64,000 nucleotides of DNA from Gallaecimonas xiamenensis 3-C-1 (GTDB lineage: Bacteria; Pseudomonadota; Gammaproteobacteria; Enterobacterales; Gallaecimonadaceae), in contig NZ_AMRI01000001.1 in assembly GCF_000299915.1 (NCBI RefSeq), forward strand, positions 62,001 to 126,000, read 5' to 3'. The notes below the pieces were generated by a model, which had not been told where the DNA came from, made no database searches, and saw nothing but the letters and a program-made list of their open reading frames with translations. This document shows, in pieces, positions 33,017-41,136 of this stretch (positions are counted from its first letter, which is position 1; every line of letters begins with the position of its first letter). The translations under genes were made by a program, and so were the position numbers.

Positions 33017-33093
33017 TGGTACACCCGAGTGGACTCGAACCACCGACCCCTACCATGTCAAGGTAGTGCTCTAACCAACTGAGCTACGGGTGT
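33017..33093 (-). tRNA. tRNA-Val (anticodon GAC), distal copy
   Basis: 77 nt including encoded CCA. Acceptor ACACCCG pairs with CGGGTGT, the anticodon loop is TTGACAT (GAC, reading GUC/GUU), and the T loop is TTCGAGT. Sequence is identical to the other copy at 33110-33186, with a 16-base spacer. Confidence 0.97.
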
Positions 33094-33109
33094 AAAGCAA
33101 TCTGAATTT

Positions 33110-33186
33110 TGGTACACCCGAGTGGACTCGAACCACCGACCCCTACCATGTCAAGGTAGTGCTCTAACCAACTGAGCTACGGGTGT
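33110..33186 (-). tRNA. tRNA-Val (anticodon GAC), promoter-proximal copy
   Basis: 77 nt including encoded CCA, with the same cloverleaf as the distal copy. It is very similar to E. coli valV/valW outside the acceptor and anticodon-stem pairs. The two copies form one transcript from the promoter at 33218-33246. Confidence 0.97.
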
Positions 33187-33217
33187 ATCGCCAACCTACC
33201 GGCTGGAACGGACGCCA

Positions 33218-33246
33218 ATAATAGCGATGCTCTTTAGGCTGGGCAA
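33218..33246 (-). promoter_or_regulatory. Promoter of the tRNA-Val pair
   Basis: On the minus strand TTGCCC (33241-33246) and TATTAT (33218-33223) are 17 bases apart, placing the start about 25-30 bases before the first tRNA. Confidence 0.65.
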
Positions 33247-33456
33247 GTGCAAAAGCAACGGCAAGCATTTGTTTGGCGAGCTTTTATGCAGACTGGGCCA
33301 AAAGGGCCCCTGTGATCTCTCTCATAAAGCCTTAAATACGGCGTTTGTTTCTTAATTGTTAACTAAAAGTTTGGCTTTGGTGGTGCCATACTGCTGGCAC
33401 AGGGAAGAGGGGATGCCGAGGGACTGGCTTGATAACCATAACGAGGAAGCCACTTC

Positions 33457-34998
33457 ATGCAGAGCAAATACCTAGCGCCGCTGGCTGCGGCCGTTTCCCT
33501 GGCCTTGATCGGCACCGCCCAGGCTGACGAGCGCTATATCGTTGCCTTCAAAGAGGGTAAGGGGCCACAGGTCAAGGCCGCTGCCCAGGGGCTGGGAGGC
33601 CAGGTTAAGCTGGAACTCAAAGCCCAAAACGCCCTGGCCATGGCCTTGCCGGCCCAGGCCCTCAAAGGCTTGCAGAACAACCCCAATGTGGACTTCGTCG
33701 AAGCTGACGTTAAACGCTATCCCCTGGCCCAGACTGTGCCTTACGGCATCACCATGGTGCAGGCCCCCCTGGTGTCCGATGCCTTCGCCGCCAACCGCAC
33801 CGTCTGTATCATCGACTCGGGCTACGACAACAGCCATGAAGACTTGAGCAGCAATAGCGTTACCGGCAGCAGCGATCCCACCGGCGCCGGTGACTGGTTT
33901 GATGATACCAACCACCACGGCACCCACGTGGCCGGCACCATAGCCGCCTATGACAACAGTGTCGGGGTAGTGGGGGTCAATCCCCATGGCACCCTCAAAC
34001 TCCATATCGTCAAGGTCTTTGACGAAAACGGCTGGGCCTACTCTTCGTCATTGGTGGGAGCCCTCAACAAGTGCGTCGAGAACGGCGCCAACGTCATCAA
34101 CATGAGCCTGGGTGGCTCCCTCAAGAGCCGCACCGAGGACCAGGCCTTTACCCAGGCCTACAACAACGGTGTACTGAGCGTGGCTGCTGCCGGTAACGAC
34201 GGCAATACCCGCCATTCCTACCCGGCGTCCTACAACTCGGTGATATCGGTGGCCGCCATCGACCAGAACAAGGCCCATGCCGACTTCTCCCAGCGCACCA
34301 GCCAGGTGGAGCTGTCGGCCCCCGGGGTCAGCGTGCTGTCCACTGTGCCCATGGGCACGGCCCTGGTTGCCAGTGCCAGTGTTGGCAGCAGCGACTTTGA
34401 GGCTATCGGCATGGAAGGCTCGCCCCTTGGCAGCCCCAGTGGCGCCCTGGCCGACTGCGGCACAGGGGAGAGTACCTGTGATGCCGACCAGAAGATCTGC
34501 CTGATCGCCCGGGGCAACATCAGCTTTGCCGACAAGGTACTGGCCTGCCAAAACGGCGGCGGCCTGGGTGCCATCATCTACAACAACGAGCCAGGCGCCT
34601 TGAATGGCACCCTGGGAGAGGTGGTGACCGCCATTCCCTCGGTTGGGGTGACTGCCGACGACGGCGCCCTGATGCTGGGGCAGTTGGGCCAGAGTGCCAC
34701 TGTCGACATAGGCCAGGGCAACTATGCCTACTATGACGGCACCTCCATGGCCACCCCCCATGTGGCCGGTGTGGCTGCCCTGGTGTGGAGCCATCATGAC
34801 AGCTGCTCTGCCGCCGAGATCCGCAGCGCCCTGACCGCCACCGCCGAAGACTTGGGCGTTGCCGGCCGTGACGACAGCTTCGGCTACGGCCTGGTGCAGG
34901 CCAAGGCGGCGGACGACTACCTCAGCGCCAATCCCTGCGGCAGTGGCTCCGGCGGTAATGGCGGCAACCCAGGCAAAGGCAAGGGCGGCAAGAAATAG
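33457..34998 (+). CDS. Secreted subtilisin-like serine protease (S8) with inserted PA domain
   Basis: A 513-aa preproenzyme. The signal peptide ends near IGTAQA, followed by an inhibitor I9-type propeptide (about 24-95, YIVAFKEGKG..NPNVDFVEADV). The catalytic triad is Asp120 (IIDSGYD), His154 (HHGTHVAGT) and Ser430 (DGTSMATPHVAG), with oxyanion Asn in AAGNDGN. Between the His/Asn half and the Ser half is a PA (protease-associated) insert (KICLIARGNISFADKVLACQ, GAIIYNNEPG). The tail is short, Gly/Lys-rich and disordered (GNGGNPGKGKGGKK), not a known pre-peptidase or sorting domain. AACGAGGAAG precedes the ATG. It is probably an extracellular protease. Confidence 0.95.
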   Translation: MQSKYLAPLAAAVSLALIGTAQADERYIVAFKEGKGPQVKAAAQGLGGQVKLELKAQNALAMALPAQALKGLQNNPNVDFVEADVKRYPLAQTVPYGITMVQAPLVSDAFAANRTVCIIDSGYDNSHEDLSSNSVTGSSDPTGAGDWFDDTNHHGTHVAGTIAAYDNSVGVVGVNPHGTLKLHIVKVFDENGWAYSSSLVGALNKCVENGANVINMSLGGSLKSRTEDQAFTQAYNNGVLSVAAAGNDGNTRHSYPASYNSVISVAAIDQNKAHADFSQRTSQVELSAPGVSVLSTVPMGTALVASASVGSSDFEAIGMEGSPLGSPSGALADCGTGESTCDADQKICLIARGNISFADKVLACQNGGGLGAIIYNNEPGALNGTLGEVVTAIPSVGVTADDGALMLGQLGQSATVDIGQGNYAYYDGTSMATPHVAGVAALVWSHHDSCSAAEIRSALTATAEDLGVAGRDDSFGYGLVQAKAADDYLSANPCGSGSGGNGGNPGKGKGGKK

Positions 34999-35013
34999 GC
35001 TGTTGCCTTGATG

Positions 35014-35041
35014 AAAACGCCACCCTAGGGTGGCGTTTTTT
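35014..35041. terminator. Bidirectional terminator between the S8 protease and DUF3080 genes
   Basis: AAAACGCCACCCTAGGGTGGCGTTTTTT is a near-perfect hairpin with T run, between convergent stops. Confidence 0.9.
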
Positions 35042-36020
35042 ATTGCCCGGGGCGCAGCCCGCAGCGGCCAAGAAAATCCTGCCAGGCCTTGGTGTGGCGG
35101 TCGATGGCGGCCTTGAACTGGCCGCTAAGACTCTGGGGTTCAGGGCTTGCCAGCAGCGCAATGGCGGCAAGGTCCGGGTGGGGTAGGGCGTCCACCAATG
35201 GCCAGAGGCTTTCCTTCAAGGCCCTGTCGGCACTTTGCAGCCGGCCCAGATAAGGCTGGACCTCCTTGCCGTAGTAGCTGAAGAAGAAGTCCCTGACCCG
35301 GCGCGCCTGCTGTCCCGGCTTGCCGTTGACGCACAGCAACTTGGGCCCCTGGTTATTGATAAGGGCGGTGGCCGCGTCCAGGGCGTAGCGGGCGTCGCTC
35401 AGGGCCTGGTTGACCCGGGCCAGTGGCCTGGCACTGGCAAAGCGGCCCAGGCTGGCTTCCAACCGGGCCTGGCCTTTGGGGTCCGGCCCCTGGCGCAGGC
35501 GGTACAGATCGCTAAAGAGGCTCTGGGCATCGGCAATACCGGCAAAATCCCCGGGGCCGCGCCGGTCGTGGTGCCAGTTGGCTTTGAAGGCTTGGTCCTC
35601 TGCCAGCAGCTGCCAAAGCACCAGGGGCAGGGCCTGGGTCTTTTGCGCCGCAAGGTCTGTGACCAGGGTCTGAAGGTCCGAGTCTTCGGGGTGGCAGGCG
35701 TTCAGGCCTTCCAAGAGGGTCAGCTCATAGAGCAGCCGCTGGGAGGGCGGTGCCGTTTTGCCAAGGGGGGCGTTGCGCTCGCCGATAAGACCCAGGAGAT
35801 TGCAGTGGCGCAGGGCAAAGGTCTGGCGCAGGTTGATGGTGAGTTGGGGAACCGCCAGGGCCCAGGCCCTGCCGCCGCCTTTTTCAAGGAGCGGCGGCGA
35901 GAGGGCCGGGGCCTGGGTGTCCAGTACTGCCGCCAGCCTTTGGGGATAGCTGGCCAGGGGCGTAGGGGCCGGGTTGCAGCCGGTCAGCACCAGCGCCAGC
36001 AACCAGGCCCCCTTTTTCAT
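35040..36020 (-). CDS. DUF3080-family lipoprotein
   Basis: A 326-aa lipoprotein: signal MKKGAWLLALVLTGCN with lipobox (LTGC). The body has the DUF3080 look, with SYPQRLAAVLDTQA near the N-terminus, LRHCNLLGLIGERNAPLGK, LLEGLNAC, and a C-terminal VRDFFFSYYGKEVQPYLGRL. This family is restricted to gammaproteobacteria and typically sits beside norM and the riboflavin synthase gene, as here. Its ATG overlaps the norM stop (ATGA). Function is unknown. Confidence 0.85.
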   Translation of the reverse strand: MKKGAWLLALVLTGCNPAPTPLASYPQRLAAVLDTQAPALSPPLLEKGGGRAWALAVPQLTINLRQTFALRHCNLLGLIGERNAPLGKTAPPSQRLLYELTLLEGLNACHPEDSDLQTLVTDLAAQKTQALPLVLWQLLAEDQAFKANWHHDRRGPGDFAGIADAQSLFSDLYRLRQGPDPKGQARLEASLGRFASARPLARVNQALSDARYALDAATALINNQGPKLLCVNGKPGQQARRVRDFFFSYYGKEVQPYLGRLQSADRALKESLWPLVDALPHPDLAAIALLASPEPQSLSGQFKAAIDRHTKAWQDFLGRCGLRPGQ

Positions 36021-37381
36021 GCCACCACTTCCAGGGGGATCTGCGCCTGGGCGCTGCGTTTGTGCAGTACCCTGACCCGCAGCACCAGCATGATGGCGGC
36101 GCTGGTCAGGCCGGCGATAAAGCCGATCCAGAAGCCGTGGGGCCCCATGGCCGGACGGATAAGGTCAGTCAGGCCCAGGGTATAACCCAGGGGCAGGCCA
36201 ATGCCCCAGTAGGCCACCAGGGTAATGAGGAACAGCGCCTTGGTGTCCTTATAGCCACGGATGGCGCCGCCGGCCACCACCTGGAAGGCGTCCGGCAGTT
36301 GGTAGATGGCGGCCAGCAGGATCAGCTGGGACGCCAGGGCCAATACCGCCAGGTCGTCGGAGTAGATAGTGATGATGCGCTCGGAGAAGAACACCGTCAG
36401 CAAACAGGTGGTGACGGCGATGATCTGCCCCAGGGTATAGCCGGCATAACAGACCTTCTTGGCCTGCTCCGGGTGGCCTTCGCCCATGGTATGGCCGACC
36501 CTGATGGTGACGGCAATGGCCAGGCTCATGGGGAACATGAACATCAGGGAGCTGAAGTTGATGGCGATCTGGTGACCGGCCACCACCACGCTGCCCAAGG
36601 GGGAGATCAGCAAAGCGACCAGGGCGAACAAGCTCACCTCGAAGAAAATGGCCAGGGCTATGGGAATACCGATCTTGGCCAGGTGCAGGATCACTTCTTT
36701 GTCCGGCTTGTGCAGCTGGCGATAGAGGCCGATGTGGCGATAGCGCTTGGACAGCAGGGTATAGGCCAAAGCCGCAAAGAACATGAACCACATCACCAGG
36801 GCCGTGGCCAGGCCGCAGCCGGCGCCACCCAGCTCGGGCATGCCGTACAGACCATGGATAAAGATGTAGTTGGCCGGAATATTGACCAACAGGCCGCAAA
36901 AGCCGATGACCATGGTGGGTATGGTATGGCTCATGCCTTCTACATAGTTGCGCAGGCTGTTGTACAGGGCAAAGGCCGGCAGGCCAGCGCAGATAAAGTA
37001 GATGTACAGCTCAGTTTTCTTGGCCATGCCCGGCTCAACCGCCATCTTGTCCAGCACCAGGGGGGTGAGGGGAGCCAGGGCGATGATAAGCACTGTGATG
37101 CCAAGGGCCAGCCAGGCCCCTTGCTGCACTATGGCGGCGATGGGACCGTCGTCCTTGGCGCCGTGATGGTTGGCCACCATGGGGGTCAGGGCCATGCAGA
37201 TCCCCAGCACAAAAAGGGCCATGGGCCACCACAGGCTGGCACCCACTGCCACGGCGGCCATGTCGGTGGCGCTGACCTGGCCGGCCATAACGGTGTCGAC
37301 AAAGCCCATCAGGGTTTGGGAAAGCTGGGCGACCAGTATGGGGGAAGACAAACGTAACAAACGCCCCATTTCATTGAACAT
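36017..37381 (-). CDS. norM: MATE-family multidrug/Na+ antiporter NorM
   Basis: A 454-aa inner-membrane efflux protein with twelve hydrophobic segments in two homologous halves. The first helix has LVAQLSQTLMGFVDTVMAGQ with the essential Asp, and GHQIAINFSSLMFMFPMSLA marks the start of the second half, both typical of NorM. The protein should export cationic drugs and fluoroquinolones with Na+ or H+ influx. The start MFNEMGRLLRLSSPIL at 37381 is preferred; MPS at 37390 is equally open and no strong ribosome-binding site decides. It heads a coupled pair with the DUF3080 lipoprotein. Confidence 0.93.
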   Translation of the reverse strand: MFNEMGRLLRLSSPILVAQLSQTLMGFVDTVMAGQVSATDMAAVAVGASLWWPMALFVLGICMALTPMVANHHGAKDDGPIAAIVQQGAWLALGITVLIIALAPLTPLVLDKMAVEPGMAKKTELYIYFICAGLPAFALYNSLRNYVEGMSHTIPTMVIGFCGLLVNIPANYIFIHGLYGMPELGGAGCGLATALVMWFMFFAALAYTLLSKRYRHIGLYRQLHKPDKEVILHLAKIGIPIALAIFFEVSLFALVALLISPLGSVVVAGHQIAINFSSLMFMFPMSLAIAVTIRVGHTMGEGHPEQAKKVCYAGYTLGQIIAVTTCLLTVFFSERIITIYSDDLAVLALASQLILLAAIYQLPDAFQVVAGGAIRGYKDTKALFLITLVAYWGIGLPLGYTLGLTDLIRPAMGPHGFWIGFIAGLTSAAIMLVLRVRVLHKRSAQAQIPLEVVA

Positions 37382-37472
37382 AGACGGCATCCAGAAGGGA
37401 AAGATAGGTCGGCGGCATTGTACTGCCTCAGTGGGACCCAGGTCAGCCCAATACCACCAATGGTGCTTTGGC

Positions 37473-38882
37473 TCAGCCAGCCTGATAGAGGGCGTTGAGC
37501 AGTTCCCGTTCAAAGTCGGTCAATTGCCGCTGGGCCGCCTCTTCGTCCGACCCCGGTGCCAGGCCAAAAGTCATCAGTGCAAAGAGGTAGCGCTGCCCTG
37601 AGGCGGCGGTGAAGTAACCGGCCAGATTGCTGCTGCCGTTGAGGGTACCGCTCTTGGCCTGGACATTGCCCTTGAGGGGCGGGCTGGTCAGGCTGTGGCG
37701 GTACTTGAGGGTGCCGCTGATGCCGGCCAGGGGCAGGCCCTGGTAGCTGGCCAGCTCGGTATGGGCGGCCAGAAAGGCCAGCACCGCCCCAAGGTCCCTG
37801 GCGCTGACCAGGTTGTCCCGGGACAGGCCTGAACCGTCCACCAAGGTGGCCGGTGCCAGGGTGATACCGGCCTTGTCCTTGAGGGTGGTTCGAACGGCCC
37901 TGGCCCCCAGGGCGAAGGTGCCGGCCAGGCCGCTTTGGCGGCCCAGGGTCTTGGCGATATTGTCGGCGTAGAGGTTGTCGGAGTCGGCCAGCATATGGGC
38001 CAGCAGTTTGCCAAGAGGTTTGGAGTGCAGTACTGCCAGGGGCTGCCATTGGCCCTTGGCCCTGTCCTGGCGGCGGATCTTGCCGCTAAGGCGCAGGCCC
38101 TGGCGGCCCAGTTCCTGGTCCAACACCCCTTGCACATAGGCGCCGGTATCGTTGACGGCGAAATTCAGGGGCCAGAGCCGGCGCTGGTCGGTGACGCAGC
38201 CGTGCAGGTGGTAGTGGTTGGCCGGGCCCCTGTCCACCATCAGGCCACATTGGCGGCGCTGCTGCTCTTCGAGGCTGACCGCCGCCACCTTGCTGGTCAC
38301 GCTCACCGGCTGGTGGGGCGGCACATAAAAACGGGTGCCCTGGTTTTCAAGGCTGAGGCTGGCCGCCACACAATTGTGGTCCAGGGTCAGGCTGGAGGCC
38401 GGGGCGCTGTAGCATACCGCCAGGTTGTCCCAGGGCCAGCCCGGGCCCCGCTCGTAACCGCCAAAGGCGCTGCCATCCAACAACAGATCCCCTTGGATAC
38501 GGGTAATGCCCTTGTCCTTCAAGGCCCTGAGCAGCGATACCAATTGGGGTCTGTCCAGATCCGGGGCGCCGCTAAAGCGTAGGCGAAGGTCTCCCTGCCA
38601 GCTGTTGCCCTGCTGGTGGCCAAGGCCCTCAAGGGCGGTGTCGAAGCGAAAGTCGTCCCCCAGGGCCAGCTCGGCGGCCAGGGCGGTAAAGAGCTTTTGG
38701 GTGCTGGCCGGGGGCAACAGCAGGTCGGCGTTATGGGCCACCTGTAATTGGCCTTGGCCCAGGGGCTGGACATACAGTGCCACCTGGCTGCCGGCCGGCG
38801 GTTGGGCCAGGCGTTCTTGCCAAGACTGGGCTTGAAGAGGAAGGCAGAGCAGGGCAAGGAGCCCAAAAAACAGGAAACGCAT
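37473..38882 (-). CDS. dacB: D-alanyl-D-alanine carboxypeptidase/endopeptidase PBP4
   Basis: A 469-aa exported class C penicillin-binding protein. The signal peptide MRFLFFGLLALLCLPLQAQS is followed by the S-x-x-K motif STQK (Ser60, Lys63), the S-x-N motif SDN in ADSDNLYADN, and the KTG-like triad KSG in NVQAKSGTLNGSSNLAGYF. A large insert between the first and second motif is typical of PBP4. It trims and cleaves peptidoglycan cross-bridges in the periplasm. The ATG at 38882 is chosen over an upstream TTG. Confidence 0.93.
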   Translation of the reverse strand: MRFLFFGLLALLCLPLQAQSWQERLAQPPAGSQVALYVQPLGQGQLQVAHNADLLLPPASTQKLFTALAAELALGDDFRFDTALEGLGHQQGNSWQGDLRLRFSGAPDLDRPQLVSLLRALKDKGITRIQGDLLLDGSAFGGYERGPGWPWDNLAVCYSAPASSLTLDHNCVAASLSLENQGTRFYVPPHQPVSVTSKVAAVSLEEQQRRQCGLMVDRGPANHYHLHGCVTDQRRLWPLNFAVNDTGAYVQGVLDQELGRQGLRLSGKIRRQDRAKGQWQPLAVLHSKPLGKLLAHMLADSDNLYADNIAKTLGRQSGLAGTFALGARAVRTTLKDKAGITLAPATLVDGSGLSRDNLVSARDLGAVLAFLAAHTELASYQGLPLAGISGTLKYRHSLTSPPLKGNVQAKSGTLNGSSNLAGYFTAASGQRYLFALMTFGLAPGSDEEAAQRQLTDFERELLNALYQAG

Positions 38883-38951
38883 GGAGACGGCCTTTTGATT
38901 CAACGCTTTGCCATGATGCCACGGCTGTCATCCCCATGTTACCTTTGGCCC

Positions 38952-39530
38952 ATGGAAAATCCCCTGAACGGCGCCATCCTGGCGCAACTGGCCGAGCACC
39001 CCCAGGGCCTGAGCGAATACGCCCTGTTGCAGGCCCTGGCCGGCCATCCCTTTTTACAGGCCTTGGATCAGGGCGGCGATCTGGGGCTCTTTCGCCGCCA
39101 CTTTGCGTTGATGAACGGCCTTTACCAACTGCGCCAGCGCCTGGCGGCAGACGGCTGGTGGCTGGCCATCTCGGCCCTCAATATCCAGTTGCAAAGCGCC
39201 CAGCCCACAGATGCAAGCCTTACCAGCCATGACCCCCTCGGCGCTTATTACCTTGACTGGCAAGAGTTGGACAACACCGACGCCGAGGCCGTCGAGACCC
39301 TGCTGCACGGCTTTTGGCGCCGCTTTGCCGGGGAAGAGCGGGCCCAGGCCCGGCAGGACGCCCTTAGCCAACTGGGGCTGGCGCCGGACGCCGACTGGCG
39401 TATGATCAAGAGCCGTTTTCGGGCCCTGGCCGCCCGCCACCACCCGGACAAGGGTGGTGACAGCCAGCAATTTATCCGTATCCGCCAGGCCTATGAATGC
39501 CTGGCGACCAGCCGCAACAGAGGTACTTAG
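38952..39530 (+). CDS. DnaJ-related protein (N-terminal DNAJ_related domain plus C-terminal J domain)
   Basis: A 192-aa protein. The N-terminal region (MENPLNGAILAQLAEHPQGL, then SEYALLQALAG and FALMNGLYQLRQRL) corresponds to the DNAJ_related family. The C-terminus is a J domain with helix II basic residues and the invariant HPD (ARHHPDKGGDSQQFIRIRQA). It should stimulate a DnaK-type chaperone. An upstream in-frame ATG pair at 38919-38922 is possible. The stop abuts the ribE ATG directly (TAGATG), so translation of the two is probably coupled. Confidence 0.88.
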   Translation: MENPLNGAILAQLAEHPQGLSEYALLQALAGHPFLQALDQGGDLGLFRRHFALMNGLYQLRQRLAADGWWLAISALNIQLQSAQPTDASLTSHDPLGAYYLDWQELDNTDAEAVETLLHGFWRRFAGEERAQARQDALSQLGLAPDADWRMIKSRFRALAARHHPDKGGDSQQFIRIRQAYECLATSRNRGT

Positions 39531-40136
39531 ATGTTTACCGGCATAGTTCAGGGCACAGGCCAACTGGTGGCCGTCACCGACAAGACCGACTTTCGCACCC
39601 ACGTGGTGCGATTTCCTGCCGAACTCCTTGGCCAACTGGAACTGGGGGCCTCGGTGGCCCATAACGGCTGCTGCCTGACCGTCACCAAGGTGGACGGCCA
39701 AGAGGTGCATTTTGACCTTATCAAGGAGACCCTCCAGGTCACCAACCTGGGCGCCCTGGCGGTGGGGGACTGGGTCAATCTGGAGCGGGCCGCCCGCTTC
39801 GGCGACGAGATAGGTGGCCACGCCATGTCCGGCCATATCCACTGCACCGCCGAGCTGGTGGACATTATTCAAAGCCCCGACAACCGTACCCTGCGCTTTG
39901 CCCTGCCTGAGCCCTGGCGCAAGTACGTGCTGACCAAGGGCTACATAGGTGTTGACGGCATTTCCCTGACGGTGGGCAAGGTGGCAGAGGGCTGCTTTGA
40001 GGTGAACCTTATCCCCGAGACCCTGGCCCGCACTACCCTTGGCCAGAAAACCCTGGGGGCAGCCATCAATATCGAAATCGACCCCCAGACCCAGGCGATA
40101 GTGGACACGGTGGAAAGGGTACTGGCCAACCGCTAA
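39531..40136 (+). CDS. ribE: Riboflavin synthase subunit alpha
   Basis: A 201-aa enzyme that dismutates 6,7-dimethyl-8-ribityllumazine to riboflavin. It has the duplicated lumazine-binding barrel: MFTGIVQGTGQLVAVTDK and SVAHNGCCLTVTKV in the first half, GHAMSGHIHCTAELVDI and GYIGVDGISLTVGKV in the second, and NLIPETLARTTLG before the C-terminal helix. It directly follows the DnaJ-related gene. I see no FMN riboswitch in front of it; it would be read from the upstream gene's promoter. The stop codon lies within the -35 element of the next promoter. Confidence 0.96.
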   Translation: MFTGIVQGTGQLVAVTDKTDFRTHVVRFPAELLGQLELGASVAHNGCCLTVTKVDGQEVHFDLIKETLQVTNLGALAVGDWVNLERAARFGDEIGGHAMSGHIHCTAELVDIIQSPDNRTLRFALPEPWRKYVLTKGYIGVDGISLTVGKVAEGCFEVNLIPETLARTTLGQKTLGAAINIEIDPQTQAIVDTVERVLANR

Positions 40137-40160
40137 AGGCGCTTTGCCTTTGGCCGATAG
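40134..40160 (+). promoter_or_regulatory. Sigma-28 (FliA) promoter of the FlxA-like gene
   Basis: TAAA (40134-40137), exactly 15 bases, then GCCGATAG (40153-40160). Only the last base differs from TAAA-N15-GCCGATAA. The next gene encodes a FlxA-like protein, and flxA of E. coli is a known FliA target. Confidence 0.8.
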
Positions 40161-40187
40161 GGTGGCAACTGCACAAGGAGTCAGCGA

Positions 40188-40553
40188 ATGTTACCCCTGG
40201 TTGAACGTGTTAATGCCGGCCTGGCCCAGGCCCCGGTCAAGCTTGCCAACCCCATGGCCGAGGAAGCCACTGGCCAGGAAGAGGCCGAGCAGATAGACCC
40301 CAACGATCCCCTGTCCATGCTCAAGCAGCGCATCAAGGAGCTCAAGGAGAAAGCCAAGGAGCTGGAGGAGCAGATCAAGGCCGTGGAAGACAGCGGCCTT
40401 GGTGAAGAGCAAAAGTCGGCCCAGCTCGACGCCCTGCGCCAACAGTTGCTGGAAGTGCAAGGCGCCCTGATGGACGCCTACAACCAACTGGCCGAGCAAA
40501 GCCGCAAGCACGGCGGCGGCAGTGTCGGCAGCCTTATTGCCACCCTCGCTTGA
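40188..40553 (+). CDS. FlxA-like coiled-coil protein
   Basis: A 121-aa soluble protein. The N-terminus MLPLVERVNAGLAQAPVKLA is followed by a long charged coiled coil (DPLSMLKQRIKELKEKAKEL through EVQGALMDAYNQLAEQ) and a glycine-rich hinge HGGGSVGSLIATLA. This matches the FlxA-like family, small flagellum-regulon proteins of unclear role. AAGGAG precedes the ATG and a near-consensus sigma-28 promoter lies upstream, so expression with late flagellar genes is likely. Its 3' end overlaps the convergent HD-domain gene by 20 bases. Confidence 0.8.
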   Translation: MLPLVERVNAGLAQAPVKLANPMAEEATGQEEAEQIDPNDPLSMLKQRIKELKEKAKELEEQIKAVEDSGLGEEQKSAQLDALRQQLLEVQGALMDAYNQLAEQSRKHGGGSVGSLIATLA

Positions 40554-41136
40554 TGGCGGCGGCCAGGTTGGCCCTGGCCTGTTTTTCCCGCCGCTCGAAA
40601 AAATAGTTGCTGTGATAGAGCCTGGGCGCCCTGGCGATGCTGCGTAGCACCTTGGCCCTGCCTGCCTTGTACAGCAGGCTAGGCACATGGCGGTATTCTT
40701 CGCGGATCTGCTGCTGGTAGCGGTCAAAGGCCTGTGGGTCGGCTCCCAGTATGGCCAGGTCCAGATCCAGCAGATAGCCCTCGTCGGCGCTGCTGGGCTG
40801 GGCCGGGTGGGCGGTCAGGCGCACCAGGTGGGCCACCTTGGCCACCACGTCCTCGGCCTCCCCCAGTTCGGTCAACCAGTACTGGGCCCACAGGGCGCTT
40901 TGGGCTTCGTTGTCCTTGGCCTTGGGGTCATAAATCACATCATGAAACCACAGGGCCAGCTCCACGGCGTCGCCGTCGTCCAATTGATCTTTCACCTCGT
41001 CCAAGAGCGCCAGGCAGTCCTGGATATGGTCCAGGTTGTGGTAATGGCGGTGGGGTTCCTGGTAATGGGCCACCAGGGCTTCAAAGGCGGCTTCCCCCTT
41101 GGGGAAGCGGGCCAGCCAGCGGGATTTTAGGTCCAT
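40534..41136 (-). CDS. HD-domain metal-dependent phosphohydrolase (predicted)
   Basis: A 200-aa cytoplasmic protein. The metal site is formed by RHYHNLDHIQDCL (first His), LALWFHDVIYDPKAKDNEAQ (the HD pair) and a downstream Asp in YLLDLDLAILG. This group is annotated as predicted metal-dependent HD-superfamily phosphohydrolases, with nucleotide or nucleoside-phosphate substrates unproven. Its ATG shares a base with the stop of the upstream serine hydrolase gene (TGATG), with AAGGA as ribosome-binding site, so it ends a three-gene coupled operon. Confidence 0.88.
   Translation of the reverse strand: MDLKSRWLARFPKGEAAFEALVAHYQEPHRHYHNLDHIQDCLALLDEVKDQLDDGDAVELALWFHDVIYDPKAKDNEAQSALWAQYWLTELGEAEDVVAKVAHLVRLTAHPAQPSSADEGYLLDLDLAILGADPQAFDRYQQQIREEYRHVPSLLYKAGRAKVLRSIARAPRLYHSNYFFERREKQARANLAAAIKRGWQ

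Noticed and set aside
39400-39530. FMN riboswitch ahead of ribE
   Set aside because: ribE starts immediately after the DnaJ-related stop codon, leaving no leader for an RFN element.
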